A stretch of DNA of 64,000 bases from Flavobacterium sp. N1736 (GTDB lineage: Bacteria; Bacteroidota; Bacteroidia; Flavobacteriales; Flavobacteriaceae): positions 620,001 to 684,000 of the forward strand of contig NZ_CP109994.1 of the NCBI RefSeq assembly GCF_025947065.1, given 5' to 3'. Each line of letters starts with the position of its first letter. Position 1 is the first letter of the stretch. The position numbers were made by a program, and so were the translations under genes. This document shows positions 55,030-64,000 of this stretch, one piece after another. The notes beneath the pieces were generated by a model that was given only the letters and a program-made list of their open reading frames with translations, did not search any database and was not told the origin of the DNA.

Positions 55030-55037
55030 TATCTTTG
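55030..55037 (+). promoter_or_regulatory. -7 box of the PASTA-rluD operon
   Basis: TATCTTTG is a full match to TAnnTTTG, 20 bases before the ATG at 55058. A TTG lies 14 bp upstream, shorter than the usual 17-23, so the -33 part is doubtful. Confidence 0.5.
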
Positions 55038-55057
55038 CCACAACTAAAAATAAATTT

Positions 55058-55681
55058 ATGAGTTTACGTAAGTATTTAACTAGCCGTGTGTTCTTTTTAC
55101 AAATATTGGCTGCGGCTGCTATTATTGCCGTTTTAGGTTATTTGTTTATGCATTGGTTGACTTTTACAACTGATCACGGGCATGAAATTACGGTTCCGAA
55201 TTTGTCTAAACTGACTGAGGAGCAAGTAGAATCAAAATTAGATGAATTAGACCTGGATTATGTGCTTTTGGATAGTGTTGATTATCGAAGCGGATTTCCT
55301 AAATACAGTGTTGTTGAGCAAGATCCGTTGCCGGGAACGAAAGTTAAAGTAGGTCGAAAAATATATATTAAAATAAATGCATCCGGATTTTCTTCTGTAA
55401 GAATTCCGGATTTAATCGAAAAAACATATCGCGAAGCTGTTCCAACTCTTAAAGCTTTAGGGCTTGAGGCGGGAACGATTACTTATATTCCAAACTTAGG
55501 AAAAGATATGGTTTTGGAAATGCGTTATAAAGGAAGAAACTTAAAAGTAGGAGACCGTGTGCTGAAAGCTTCTAAAATCGACTTGGTTTTAGGTGACGGA
55601 AAAGCAACGTATGTAGATGAAAGTCAGGCAACAGACAGCTTAGCTGAGCCAGCTCCAGAAACCCCAAAAGATGAACAATAA
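55058..55681 (+). CDS. PASTA-domain membrane protein
   Basis: A 207-aa protein with one N-terminal membrane helix (~15-35: FFLQILAAAAIIAVLGYLFM) and an external part of two to three PASTA repeats (ITVPNLSKLTEEQVESKLDEL, VRIPDLIEKTYREAVPTLKAL). PASTA units bind peptidoglycan or muropeptides. No kinase or transpeptidase domain is attached. The TTG start 15 codons upstream was rejected. It overlaps rluD by 11 bp and faces ddl, which fits a cell-wall link. Confidence 0.88.
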   Translation: MSLRKYLTSRVFFLQILAAAAIIAVLGYLFMHWLTFTTDHGHEITVPNLSKLTEEQVESKLDELDLDYVLLDSVDYRSGFPKYSVVEQDPLPGTKVKVGRKIYIKINASGFSSVRIPDLIEKTYREAVPTLKALGLEAGTITYIPNLGKDMVLEMRYKGRNLKVGDRVLKASKIDLVLGDGKATYVDESQATDSLAEPAPETPKDEQ

Positions 55682-56711
55682 TAATGAAAATTTAGATCTG
55701 GAAGACGAATTATTCGAACATTTTAGATTTGAAGTCCCAAAAGGTCAGGCGCTTTTGCGTATTGACAAATATTTAATGAATTTGATTCAGAATGCGACCC
55801 GAAATAAAATTCAGAATGCCGCAACTGAAGGAAATATTTTTGTAAATGATATTCCGGTAAAATCAAATTATAAAGTTAAACCTTTTGATGTTGTAACGGT
55901 TATGTTATCGCATCCGCCATTTGAAAATCATATTCTGCCGGAAGATCTTCCGTTGAATATTGTTTATGAAGATGATGCACTTTTACTGATTAATAAAGAG
56001 CCAGGAATGGTGGTACATCCGGGTCACGGAAATTATACGGGAACTTTGGTTAATGCTTTGGCGCATCATTTTGATAATTTGCCAATGAACAGCAGCGAGC
56101 GTCCGGGATTGGTTCATAGAATTGATAAAGATACATCCGGACTTTTGGTTGTTGCAAAAACGGAAGCGGCAATGACGCATTTGGCTAAACAATTTGAAGC
56201 TAAAACTTCTGAACGCGAATATATTGCACTTGTTTGGGGGAATGTTGCGGAAGAAGAAGGAACGATTGAAGGAAATCTTGCCAGACATTTAAAAGACCGT
56301 ATGCAAATGGCGGTTTTTGCTGATCCTGAAATTGGAAAACCTGCCATTACTCATTATAAAGTTTTGGAACGTTTTGGTTATGTAACTTTGATTTCATGCC
56401 GATTAGAAACCGGAAGAACGCACCAAATTCGTGCACACATGAAACACATTGGGCATCCGTTGTTTAATGACGAGCGTTACGGCGGTCATTTGATTTTGAA
56501 AAACTACGTTTACAAAATACAAACAGTTATCGAGAATTGTTTTAAAGCGTTGCCACGTCAGGCTTTGCATGCTAAAACACTTGGTTTTGTGCATCCAAAT
56601 ACAGGCGAAATGATGCGTTTTGATACAGAATTACCACAGGATTTTCAAGATTGCATTGAAAAATGGCGCAATTATGGAAAGACGCATAATATGGAAGATG
56701 AGGAGAAATAA
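55671..56711 (+). CDS. RluD-type ribosomal RNA pseudouridine synthase
   Basis: A 346-aa enzyme: an S4 RNA-binding domain (~25-85, RIDKYLMNLIQNATRNKIQN) followed by the RluA/RluD catalytic domain with HRIDKDTSGLLVV, in which the conserved Asp acts, and RTHQIRAHMKHIGHPLFND. It makes pseudouridines in 23S rRNA. It starts inside the PASTA gene's last codons (11-bp overlap), so the two are coupled. Confidence 0.93.
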   Translation: MNNNNENLDLEDELFEHFRFEVPKGQALLRIDKYLMNLIQNATRNKIQNAATEGNIFVNDIPVKSNYKVKPFDVVTVMLSHPPFENHILPEDLPLNIVYEDDALLLINKEPGMVVHPGHGNYTGTLVNALAHHFDNLPMNSSERPGLVHRIDKDTSGLLVVAKTEAAMTHLAKQFEAKTSEREYIALVWGNVAEEEGTIEGNLARHLKDRMQMAVFADPEIGKPAITHYKVLERFGYVTLISCRLETGRTHQIRAHMKHIGHPLFNDERYGGHLILKNYVYKIQTVIENCFKALPRQALHAKTLGFVHPNTGEMMRFDTELPQDFQDCIEKWRNYGKTHNMEDEEK

Positions 56712-56781
56712 TTAGATAATTTGTCGAGGATTAATTAGATAATTAGTCAATTAGAAAAATAGATAATTTTGTTATAAGTTG

Positions 56782-56809
56782 AAAAAAAGCTCCGATTGGA
56801 GCTTTTTTT
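56782..56809 (+). terminator. Terminator of rluD
   Basis: AAAAAAAGCTCC-GATT-GGAGCTTTTTTT: a 12-bp perfect stem, a GATT tetraloop and a T run. Confidence 0.9.
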
Positions 56810-56847
56810 GTTTTTACTATTTGATTAAGCTTCACTACATGTCATTT

Positions 56848-56903
56848 AGGAACGAAGCAATCTCACGCTGTATACTTTTTGTTAGTGTAGTTGCTTCGTT
56901 CCT
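56848..56903. repeat. Inverted repeat, GAACGAAGCAATCTC type, second copy
   Basis: AGGAACGAAGCAA (56848-56860) pairs with TTGCTTCGTTCCT (56891-56903); flanking GTCATTTAGG and CTCGCAATGAC extend the pairing imperfectly. It shares AGGAACGAAGCAATCTCA with the repeat at 52343-52414. Confidence 0.8.
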
Positions 56904-56946
56904 CGCAATGACTTTGCATGTGTGAACTTTTAGAGCTTAATTTTTC

Positions 56947-58217
56947 TTAATCTCTTAATGATTCAAAAAAACTTTTTAATTTAACTCGGAGTGGTATTTT
57001 ATTTTTACCGATTGATCCGGTTGGAGTTGGTAAAAGTTCGAATACCGAAGTGGGAGCAAGGCCTGATTCTATGCGGTGTGAAACATATAAAATACTCACG
57101 TTTGTTTCCTGCTTTATAGTATTGATAAGCTGAATGACCAAATCTACATTTTCGTCGTCAAGACCTTCAACAGGTTCGTCTAAAATTAATAATGGCGGAT
57201 GTTTTAAAACGGCACGAACAATCAATGCAACTCTTTGCTGCCCAATGGAAAGATCGATAAAACGTTTTTTTCTTAAATGTGTCATTTCGATTACTTCGAG
57301 CCATTGCGAAACGATTTGTTTTTGATGCGTCGTAGGTTCGATATAAAGTCCGATAGAATCAAAGAAACCGGAAAGAATCATTTCTTCGAGAGTATGTCCT
57401 TTTTGAAATAAATCGGTCATTGATGTGGTGAAAATTCCAATTTGTTTTTTGATGTCCCAAACACTTTCTCCGCTTCCTTTTTTTCTTCCAAATAAGAATA
57501 AGTTTTGCCCGAATCCTTTAGGATTATCTCCGGTAATTAAGGATAAAATAGTGCTTTTTCCGGCGCCATTCGGACCAATTAATTGCCAGAATTCACCTTG
57601 TTTTATCGTCCAGGAAATATTGTCTATAATTTTTCTTTCGTCATAGCTTACAGAAACATTTTCCATTTTTATTAATACACTTTCGTGGAATGAATGCTGT
57701 TCAATAGCTTTTGGAATTGCGGCTGTATTTAAAGTTTTAAAATGGCTTTCGATTTTTGAAAGTGGGTGCAATTCATACGTATTGTCTTTAATCTGAGCTT
57801 TGTTTTCCACAAAATTCAGTACATCGGTAACACGATTTACGATTTGGATGATTGCAATAATATTGATAAATCCTTTAAGGATTCTGCCAGAATTACACGC
57901 GAAGCCTGATCTAAATGATCAAACGGATTATCGAATATAATGAAATCCGGTTTTTGACTGATGCAGTATTTCAGGAATTCTTTTTTACGTTCTCCCGAAG
58001 AAAAAGTGCGTAATTGTCTGTGTGATTCAGGCGAAGCTTCAACGGAGTCATATTGATATTCTTTTTCGATGAATTTTTCGATTGCAATATCTGAAAACAA
58101 GATTCCTTTTTTATGGTTAAAAACAGCTAATTCTCCTTTTGCTTCTCCGGAAATCAGTATGTTTATGAAGGCTTTTTTATTTACTAAATTTGATAAAAGT
58201 ATATCCCAATGCTGCAT
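56947..58217 (-). pseudogene. Tandem-ABC ATPase (ModF/PhrA-like), split by a frameshift
   Basis: Two open frames on one strand (58217-57837 and 57810-56947) form a single gene of 423 codons if one base is restored near 57863. The join, ESLKDLS plus NIIAIIQIVNRVTDVLNF, is natural. The N-terminal half has a signature (TFSSGERKKEF) and Walker B (FIIFDNPFDHLD) but no Walker A, so it looks degenerate. The C-terminal half is a full ABC domain with GPNGAGKST, LSIGQQR and LLILDEPVEGLD. Such twin-ABC proteins lack membrane parts and their substrate is unclear. It could be true decay or an assembly error; nearby breaks favour the latter. Confidence 0.75.
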
Positions 58218-58252
58218 TTTATATTTGTATTTTAAACTGTTGTCAGTGTTTT

Positions 58253-58389
58253 TTTAACACATAGAAACATAGATTTTGTAAATTTTAAAAGGCGTTTCAC
58301 TTATTTAAATGCACATACCTATGTGTTAGAAACATGTTTCTTTTTGTATTCTTTTTGCACATATAAAATCTATGTTTCTATGTGTTAAA
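58253..58389. repeat. 25-bp inverted repeat, CACATAGAAACATAGATTTT type
   Basis: Arms 58253-58277 and 58365-58389 are exact complements; an additional partial unit (CATACCTATGTGTTAGAAAC, 58313-58332) lies inside. It fills the ABC-sulfurtransferase gap. Confidence 0.85.
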
Positions 58390-58405
58390 CATTAAAGCCA
58401 ATGCT

Positions 58406-59251
58406 TTATTTTGTAAACATTTCACGATCGTTGCGCGACCATTCGCTCCATGATCCTGTGTAAAGTTTGGAATTTCAATTCCGGCATAATCCATTGCTAA
58501 TAATGTATGGCAGGCAGTAACTCCTGAACCACAATGTACGATTGCATTTTCTGGTTTTACATTGCCTAAAATTTCAGCATATTTTTCGGCTAAAACCTGA
58601 GGTGATTTATAAAGTCCGTCTTCATTTAAATTTTCGCTAAACGGAACATTTACAGCACCCGCAATATGTCCTGCAATTAAATCCAGCGGTTCTGTTAAAC
58701 CATCAAAACGATTTTTATCTCTTACGTCGATTACAATATTTTCTTTGTTATTTCTGGCTTTTTCGACTTCTTCAATATCGGCAAGAGCCAGATTCCATTT
58801 TGCAATTGGATACCTTTCGGCTGGTTTAAAACTTTCGATTTCTGAGCTTGTTTTAAAACCAAGTTTAATCGCAGCTTGTAAACCTCCGTTTAAAACCTGA
58901 ACTTTTTCGTGCCCAATTGATCGAAGCATCCACCAAAAACGCGCTGCGGCATTTGATCCATTTTTATCATCATAAATAACAATATGACTTTCAGGCAAAT
59001 TCCGAGTTTAGAAAGTACTTCGGCAAATTTTTCGAATGAAGGCAAAGGATGTCTTCCGCCATTTGCGGGATCGGTTTCAACGGTTGCTAAATCCCGATTT
59101 AAATCAACGTAACGAGCACCTTTTAAATGTTCGTTTTTATAATTTTCCTCAGCATTGATTCCGGCTCTGGCATCAACTAAAATAATTCCGGCTGAATCCT
59201 GATATTTCATTACATCTTCAGGATTTATAAGGGTGAAATTTTATGAGACAT
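58406..59251 (-). pseudogene. Two-domain sulfurtransferase (rhodanese), three frameshifts
   Basis: A 3-mercaptopyruvate/thiosulfate sulfurtransferase-like gene of 282 codons once three one-base losses are restored: C run near 59231-59233 (after SHKISP), T run near 58997-58999 (KLGI-PESHIVIYDD), and A run near 58466-58468 (IEIP-LYTGSWSEWSRND). The active-site Cys lies in IVHCGSGVTACH. The first domain is LVDARAGINAEENYKNEHLK. Start at ATG 59251 (MSHKISP), stop at 58406-58408. All three breaks are short-homopolymer contractions. Confidence 0.8.
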
Positions 59252-59263
59252 TTTTAATACATT

Positions 59264-60117
59264 TTATTTTTTAGAATTTCCTAACCAAAGTAAAGCGTTG
59301 AGAATTAGTTTGCTTTGGGTTTCGTTTTCAAAAGTATGAGAAAGTGTTTTATTGGTTCCGTTTTCGTAATCAATATCATTATGTCCCATATTTACATAAA
59401 GCATTTTGTATTTTGTATTGGTCCAGACAACGGGATAATATCCGCTGTGCCAAATTTCATGCGGTTTTGGTCCGGTTCCTAACGGAAAACTGGATTCGTC
59501 TATTGCTAAAAGAATTTTTATATCCGGATTTTTTCGTAAATCATTATTCCATTTATACCATTCGTTTGGCGCTGATGTAAAGGTTTTGGGCAGGTTTTTT
59601 GTTATTTGATGTTGATTTTCAACTCGTAAAACTGCTGATGTCGGGCGCCAGGTATTACTTGAATATTCACCGGAACCTAAAAAAGTATCGTGATACCAAT
59701 TCCAATTTTGAGGATAACCGGAATCGTTTAAAGCAAATGCCGAAAAATGAAAACCAATCCATCCGCCGCCGTTTTCCATATATTTTTGAAATGCTTCGCG
59801 CTGACTTTGGGTTTCAGGTCTTGTGTCCAAAAATAAAACAACCTTATATTTTGCTAAAAACTTTGCATTAAGATTGTCCCAATTGCTGGTTGAATCATAT
59901 TCAAAATGATTTTGCTGTGCTATTTTCGGAAACCATTTATTGGCTTCATGCACAAAACTGATATGCGCCTGATCATTTTTTGCGGTATAAAAAGCAATTA
60001 CTTTAAACTTAGAATTACTTTTTTCAGATTGTGAAAATGCTGTAAAACAAGCTAAAAAAAGTATCATTAAAATACCTTTTTTAGCTGTTGGATCTATTTG
60101 TTGAAGAAAACTGGCAT
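59264..60117 (-). CDS. ThuA-domain protein, secreted; N-terminus probably frameshifted
   Basis: A ThuA-like (type 1 glutamine-amidotransferase-like fold) protein, with FYTAKNDQAHISFVHEANKW, VVLFLDTRPETQSQREAFQ, NGGGWIGFHFSAF and PHEIWHSGYYPVVWTNT. The uninterrupted frame starts at 60067 with MILFLACFTAFSQ, which lacks a basic n-region. One restored base near 60097-60110 extends it to ATG 60117 and gives TAKKGILMILFLACFTAFSQ, a normal signal peptide. ThuA relatives act on disaccharides or related sugars, but exact functions vary. It lies 12 bp before the sulfurtransferase and 10 bp after DUF1398. Confidence 0.7.
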
Positions 60118-60127
60118 CGAATCTTTG

Positions 60128-60516
60128 TTAATCAGGAATTTTTTCGATCAATATTTCATTTCCTGATTTGTCAAAATATGTACAAGTCATTTCGATGATA
60201 TCCACTCTCCATTTTGCAATTCCGCATTGTGCAGCGTGATTACAAAACGTAAGATAATCAGTTTGTCCGTCCTGATGCATTACCAAAAACTCGATAAAAC
60301 GTTCTTTATTGGCAACGGCTTCGACTTTAATTTCAGGGTATTTCTCGTCAGCTGTAACATTATAATTGTTTACGCCATAATATTCAACATGTCCGTCGTT
60401 TACGAAAGTGTCATAGCCTTTTACGCCTAAAATGATTAAATCCTGTATATAATTTGAAAATCTGCACCGCTTTTTACTTTGGCATGCGCTTCTTTTATTT
60501 GTTCGATTGTAAACAT
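60128..60516 (-). pseudogene. DUF1398 protein with one frameshift
   Basis: With one A restored near 60453-60455 the frame is 129 codons: MFTIEQIKEAHAKVKSGADF, then NYIQDLIILGVKGYDTFVND, YYGVNNYNVTADEKYPEIKV, and TDYLTFCNHAAQCGIAKWRV, ending EKIPD. This is a close fit to DUF1398, small proteins of unknown role. In the raw sequence it stops after 23 codons (AGG ATT TAA). It overlaps no other gene and precedes the ThuA gene. Confidence 0.75.
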
Positions 60517-60546
60517 ATATTTTAGTTTTAGATTAGTATGCTAAAG

Positions 60547-60615
60547 TTTCCGCCACGAATTCACGAATTTCATTCCTAAATTATTTAAATATAATTCTTG
60601 AATTCGTGCCGGAAA
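60547..60615. repeat. 23-bp imperfect inverted repeat, CACGAATTC type
   Basis: Arms 60547-60569 and 60593-60615 match at 21 of 23 positions (TTTCC...CACGAATTCACGAATT). It lies between the alpha/beta hydrolase and DUF1398 genes. Confidence 0.75.
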
Positions 60616-60625
60616 ACCTTATTGT

Positions 60626-61612
60626 TTATTTCAAAAATACGATTAATGGTTTTATAAATTGTTCAAAAGATTCAATATGCGGTAAATGTCCTGTGTTGGG
60701 AACTTCGACCAGTTTTGAATTGGGAATCGCTTTTTGTGTTTTTTTGCCTAATTCAACATAATTCCCCATTGTTTTTCTAACTTCTTCAGATACTAATTGT
60801 TTTCCTATTGCGGTTTTCTCTTGTTCCGATGATTAATAATGTTGGACTTTTGATGTTTTTAAATTCATATACAACAGGCTGCGTAAAAATCATATCGTAC
60901 ATAAGTGCCGAGTTCCAGCCACTTTGTCATAATTTGGTGCAGTTGTCCAGCCTGCGCTAAGTTCTGCCCATTTTTGAAAATCGGCATTCCATTTTCCATC
61001 ATAATAATTTTCCATTTGGTATTTTTTAATGGCTTGATAATTTTGTTTTAGTTCTGATTCGTACCACCAATCTACAGGTTTGTACGGAACAACTAATTTC
61101 CAGTCTTCTAAACCAATTGGGTTTTCAAGGACTAATTTTTCAGCGGTTTCAGGATACATTAAGGTAAATCTTGTGGCAAGCATTCCGCCCATAGAATGTC
61201 CTAAAATGGTTGTTTTTTCGATTCCTAAATGCTCTAATAATTTCTTTGTGTTTTGAGCAAACTGCTGAAAGGTATATTGGTAATTATCGGGTTTTGATGA
61301 TTTTCCAAAACCTATCTGATCAGGAACAATGACACGAAAACCTTCTTTTGTTAAGGCTTTTATTGTCGTTTCCCAATAAGCGCCATTGAAGTTTTTACCG
61401 TGTAATAAAACAATATTTTTGTTGTTGTAATTATCTGGTTTAATATCCATATACGCCATTTTTAAAAGCTGACGCTGATTGTTTAATTCTAAAAAATGAA
61501 CGGGAAATGGATATTCGTAATTGGTTAAATTAATATCGAGTTCTTTTATCTTTTCCTGCTGTGAAAAACAAAGCAAAGGAAGAAGTAATAATATATAGAG
61601 TATCTTTTTCAT
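60626..61612 (-). pseudogene. Alpha/beta hydrolase, secreted, two frameshifts
   Basis: A 329-codon alpha/beta hydrolase with a signal peptide (MKKILYILLLLPLLCFSQQ). The nucleophile elbow is LGHSMGGMLATR, with the catalytic Ser; HGKNFNGAYW is the oxyanion loop. In the raw sequence it stops after 240 residues. Restoring one base near 60917 ([16 protein letters not shown]) and two near 60814-60817 (GTREKTAIG) gives the missing end with the catalytic His in PNTGHLPHIESF and a stop at 60626-60628. The pieces are otherwise well conserved, so the damage looks recent or artefactual. Confidence 0.75.
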
Positions 61613-61702
61613 TTCAGTTTAGTATTGGTTTGCATTAACTATAAATTTAAGGCTTACCATTTTAAAGGCAAAAATTAAAATCTTAAAGTTATATTAATTT
61701 GC

Positions 61703-62557
61703 TTACGACTGTTTTATGTCGGAATTTTTAAGTGTTACAACTCGCTGTGGATATGGAATATCAATATCTGATTCATCAAAACGTTTTTTGATGCTTTGCA
61801 GTAAATCGCAATACATGACAAATCCGTCTGTAGAGTTTTTTGCCCACGCCCACGCTTTTAAGGTAACGCTGGAATCTGCCAAAGCAACTACACGCGCTAC
61901 AACCAAAGGTGTTTTTTGTTTCTTGTTTTCGGCTGTTCTGGTGTCAATAAAAAGAGGATGTTTTGCAATTTCATCTTTCATGATTTCTAATGCTTTGTCA
62001 ATATCGGATTGATAACCAATACCAATTTCGATTATTTTACAGCATTTTGTGTCGTGCATATTGGTATTTACAATAATTTGATTGCTTATGACTGAATTAG
62101 GAATAATGATTCGATTGTTTTCGGCATCTTTCAAAACAACTTGTCTTAAATTAATATCTTCAACCGTACCCACAAAATTATTAATCGTGATTTTGTCGTT
62201 GATTCTAAAAGGTTTGAAAATTACCAGAAAAATTCCGCTTACAATATTGCTTAATGCTTGTTGAGATGCCAGACCCGCAACGAGAGAAATTACTCCTGCA
62301 CCCGCCAAAAAGGAATGTCCGATGATTTTGAATTCGGGAATTTGAATTAAGGCAAAAGCAAATCCCAAAATATAAATTACGGTTATCACCAAATGTTTTA
62401 AAAACTTAAAACCGGTTGCATCATATTCTTTATCGGTTAGTTTTCGATATAAAAAATAGCGAAGCACTTTGTCTGTAACTGCGCCTAAAATAATGGTTGT
62501 AAGTGCAATAATGGTGATAATTATACCTATTCTAAAATCTTTGATAAAGTCGATCAT
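61703..62557 (-). CDS. Small-conductance mechanosensitive channel (MscS family)
   Basis: A 284-aa protein with three membrane helices (~10-30, 55-75, 85-120). The pore helix region has AGAGVISLVAGLASQQALSN and the beta domain begins FKPFRINDKITINNFVGTVE. It releases solutes under osmotic shock. Intact, unlike most of its neighbours. The 249-bp gap upstream (62558-62806) is AT-rich with nothing recognisable except presumed divergent promoters. Confidence 0.92.
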   Translation of the reverse strand: MIDFIKDFRIGIIITIIALTTIILGAVTDKVLRYFLYRKLTDKEYDATGFKFLKHLVITVIYILGFAFALIQIPEFKIIGHSFLAGAGVISLVAGLASQQALSNIVSGIFLVIFKPFRINDKITINNFVGTVEDINLRQVVLKDAENNRIIIPNSVISNQIIVNTNMHDTKCCKIIEIGIGYQSDIDKALEIMKDEIAKHPLFIDTRTAENKKQKTPLVVARVVALADSSVTLKAWAWAKNSTDGFVMYCDLLQSIKKRFDESDIDIPYPQRVVTLKNSDIKQS

Positions 62558-62806
62558 AAGCTTTTTAATTTTTGAGAAAAATTCTAAAAGTTAGAAAAGC
62601 TAATTTACGAAGTTTTGTACGCATCTAAATGCTGTTAGCAGTAATAGTTCTGTAAATTTTAGGGTGTATTCAAATTGAAAAAAGGATTTTTAGCAGCTCT
62701 GAAAATTATAATATATTGAGAATTAGTAAGATGAAGCAGGATACGACAGGATGGTCTCCGTTTGGCTAATAAGTAAATTAGTTATACTAACATATAACCA
62801 AAATTT

Positions 62807-64000
62807 ATGAAAAAAAGTAACCAACCATTTAAGTTTTTGCTTAAATTATTTATGATCTACGGATTTATTAACAGTTTTATGAATCTGAATGCTCAAACAC
62901 TTGCTTTTCCTGAAGCCACAGGATTTGGACGATTTACCACCGGTGCGAGAGGTGCTGCAAGTCCTCAAATTTATTTGGTAACGAATTTAAATGACAGTGG
63001 TCCGGGTTCATTTCGGGATGCCGTTAGTCAGGAGGGAAGATTTGTAATATTCAGGGTGGCGGTATTGTCAATTTATTGTCTCAGGTTGTTGTGGCGAGTA
63101 ATACGACTATTGCGGGACAAACTGCCACCGGAGAAGGAATTGTGTTTTTAGGCCCTAGAGTAACGTTTACGGGATCAAGTAATACGATTGCAAGATTTCT
63201 TAGAATTCGATATGGGGGAACGGCTCAAAATCAGGATGCTTCGGGACTTGCAAATGGTGCCAATATGATTTTTGATCATATGACTTTTACCTGGGGAACT
63301 GATGAAGTTTTTTCTATCAATTGGGATAATAAGGGTGTAAGTCCTGATAATATTACGATTCAAAATTCTATTATTGGGCAGGGATTACATCGCCATAATC
63401 ATTCGGCGGGAGGATTGATACAGCCTTCGGGAGGAAAAATAAGTTTGATTGGTAATTTATACATTTGCAACAAAACGCGTAATAATAAAATAAAGGGAAT
63501 TAACGAGTTTGTAAATAATGTTTTTACATTGGGGTAATTACGGTAATACGTACGGACATACGGAATCTGGTGACGCTTATATTATGGGAGGCGATTCTGC
63601 GGGAAGTTCTGATGTTAATATTATCAATAATTATTTTATTGGCGGACCAAATACAAGCACGACTATTTCGACGCCTTTTAATCGTGGTAATGATAATTTC
63701 TCGTTATACGGATTCGGTAATTATTTTGACAATAATAAAGATGGTGTCTTAAACGGGACTTTGGTTCCCGCAGATTTAACGGGATATCCTACGGGTGATA
63801 TTTCAACAATTTTGTCAACGCCGTATGATTATCCTATGAAGAATACCACTTTAACCGCAGCCGATGCTTATAATAAAATAGTTTTAGGTGTTGGTGCTTC
63901 TTATCCAAGGCGTGATCAGTTGACAATTTGATGGTTTCAGATTTGATGTCGAAAGGAACAACGGCAACTTATGTATATGTTCAGACCGATTTAACAAGCC
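62807..64000 (+). pseudogene. Pectate-lyase-like polysaccharide lyase, frameshifted, partial
   Basis: A secreted right-handed beta-helix protein (signal peptide with a cleavage near LNAQ) that runs off the window. [49 protein letters not shown] and NYFIGGPNTSTTI are typical of pectate-lyase-like (PL1-type) enzymes. Three one-base losses break it: near 63058 (restores [12 protein letters not shown]), in the T run 63521-63525 (restores NNVFLHWGNYG) and near 63919 (restores RRDQVDNLMVSD). The four pieces read as one protein. Whether it is inactive depends on sequence quality. Confidence 0.75.

Noticed and set aside
57837..58217. Separate small ABC gene of 126 aa
   Set aside because: It lacks Walker A and continues naturally into the next frame after one base is restored, so it is part of a broken longer gene.
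63570..63752. 60-aa frame near the window end
   Set aside because: Out of frame with the beta-helix protein that covers the same bases.
1..64000. CRISPR arrays, tRNA, rRNA or tmRNA genes
   Set aside because: No regularly spaced direct repeats with unique spacers and no cloverleaf or conserved rRNA segments were seen. The repeat tracts are irregular and often inverted.

Overview
This is a low-GC chromosomal window from a member of the Bacteroidota, most likely a Flavobacterium. The evidence is SusC/SusD outer-membrane proteins, a hybrid two-component system (HTCS) regulator, TAnnTTTG-type -7 promoter boxes in place of E. coli-like boxes, almost no Shine-Dalgarno sequences, and a GyrA with Thr82/Asp86 in the quinolone region, as in Flavobacterium psychrophilum. 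I saw no rRNA, tRNA, CRISPR array, phage or complete insertion sequence.

Layout. 0-9.8 kb: the 3' end of a phosphate transporter, a DUF421 membrane protein, a protease-like/RimK fusion, clpC, gyrA, a secreted TPR protein and an OsmC protein. 10-19 kb: a DUF349 protein, an outer-membrane barrel candidate, the overlapping TPR/TonB-C/aroE operon, a class III aminotransferase and an OstA-like protein. 19.4-36.1 kb: a polysaccharide utilisation locus with a GH13 lipoprotein convergent to an operon of susC, susD, GH130, an MFS transporter, an unrecognised secreted 571-aa protein and a periplasmic GH13, plus an HTCS regulator. 36.2-42 kb: a membrane-lipid and housekeeping run (rsfS, ftsH, LUD protein, cdsA, psd, acyl-CoA-binding protein, lipoprotein superoxide dismutase). 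42-57 kb: birA, an SRPBCC protein, divergent pyrE/NUDIX, an XRE-type regulator, two orphan genes among large inverted repeats, an M14 peptidase, a DbpA-like helicase, PhnA, coaD, a second DUF421 protein, ddl, a PASTA protein and rluD. 57-64 kb: an ABC protein, a sulfurtransferase, ThuA, DUF1398, an alpha/beta hydrolase, MscS and a pectate-lyase-like gene. Most genes in this last stretch are broken by small deletions.

How the genes work together. The utilisation locus reads as a complete route: surface GH13 lipoprotein, SusCD import, periplasmic GH13 and the unknown protein, inner-membrane MFS import, then cytoplasmic GH130. It is probably controlled by the HTCS. Pairing alpha-glucan GH13 enzymes with a mannoside-type GH130 leaves the substrate open.

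Three things stand out beyond the genes. (1) At least ten single-base or two-base losses, mostly in homopolymers, fall between 57.8 and 63.9 kb, with one more at the susD end, which suggests a poorly polished assembly segment or recent decay. (2) About fifteen unrelated long inverted repeats sit in intergenic gaps, some also acting as terminators. (3) Three genes have TAnnTTTG followed by exactly four bases and then ATG, which predicts leaderless transcripts; for pyrE the whole promoter lies inside the divergent NUDIX gene.
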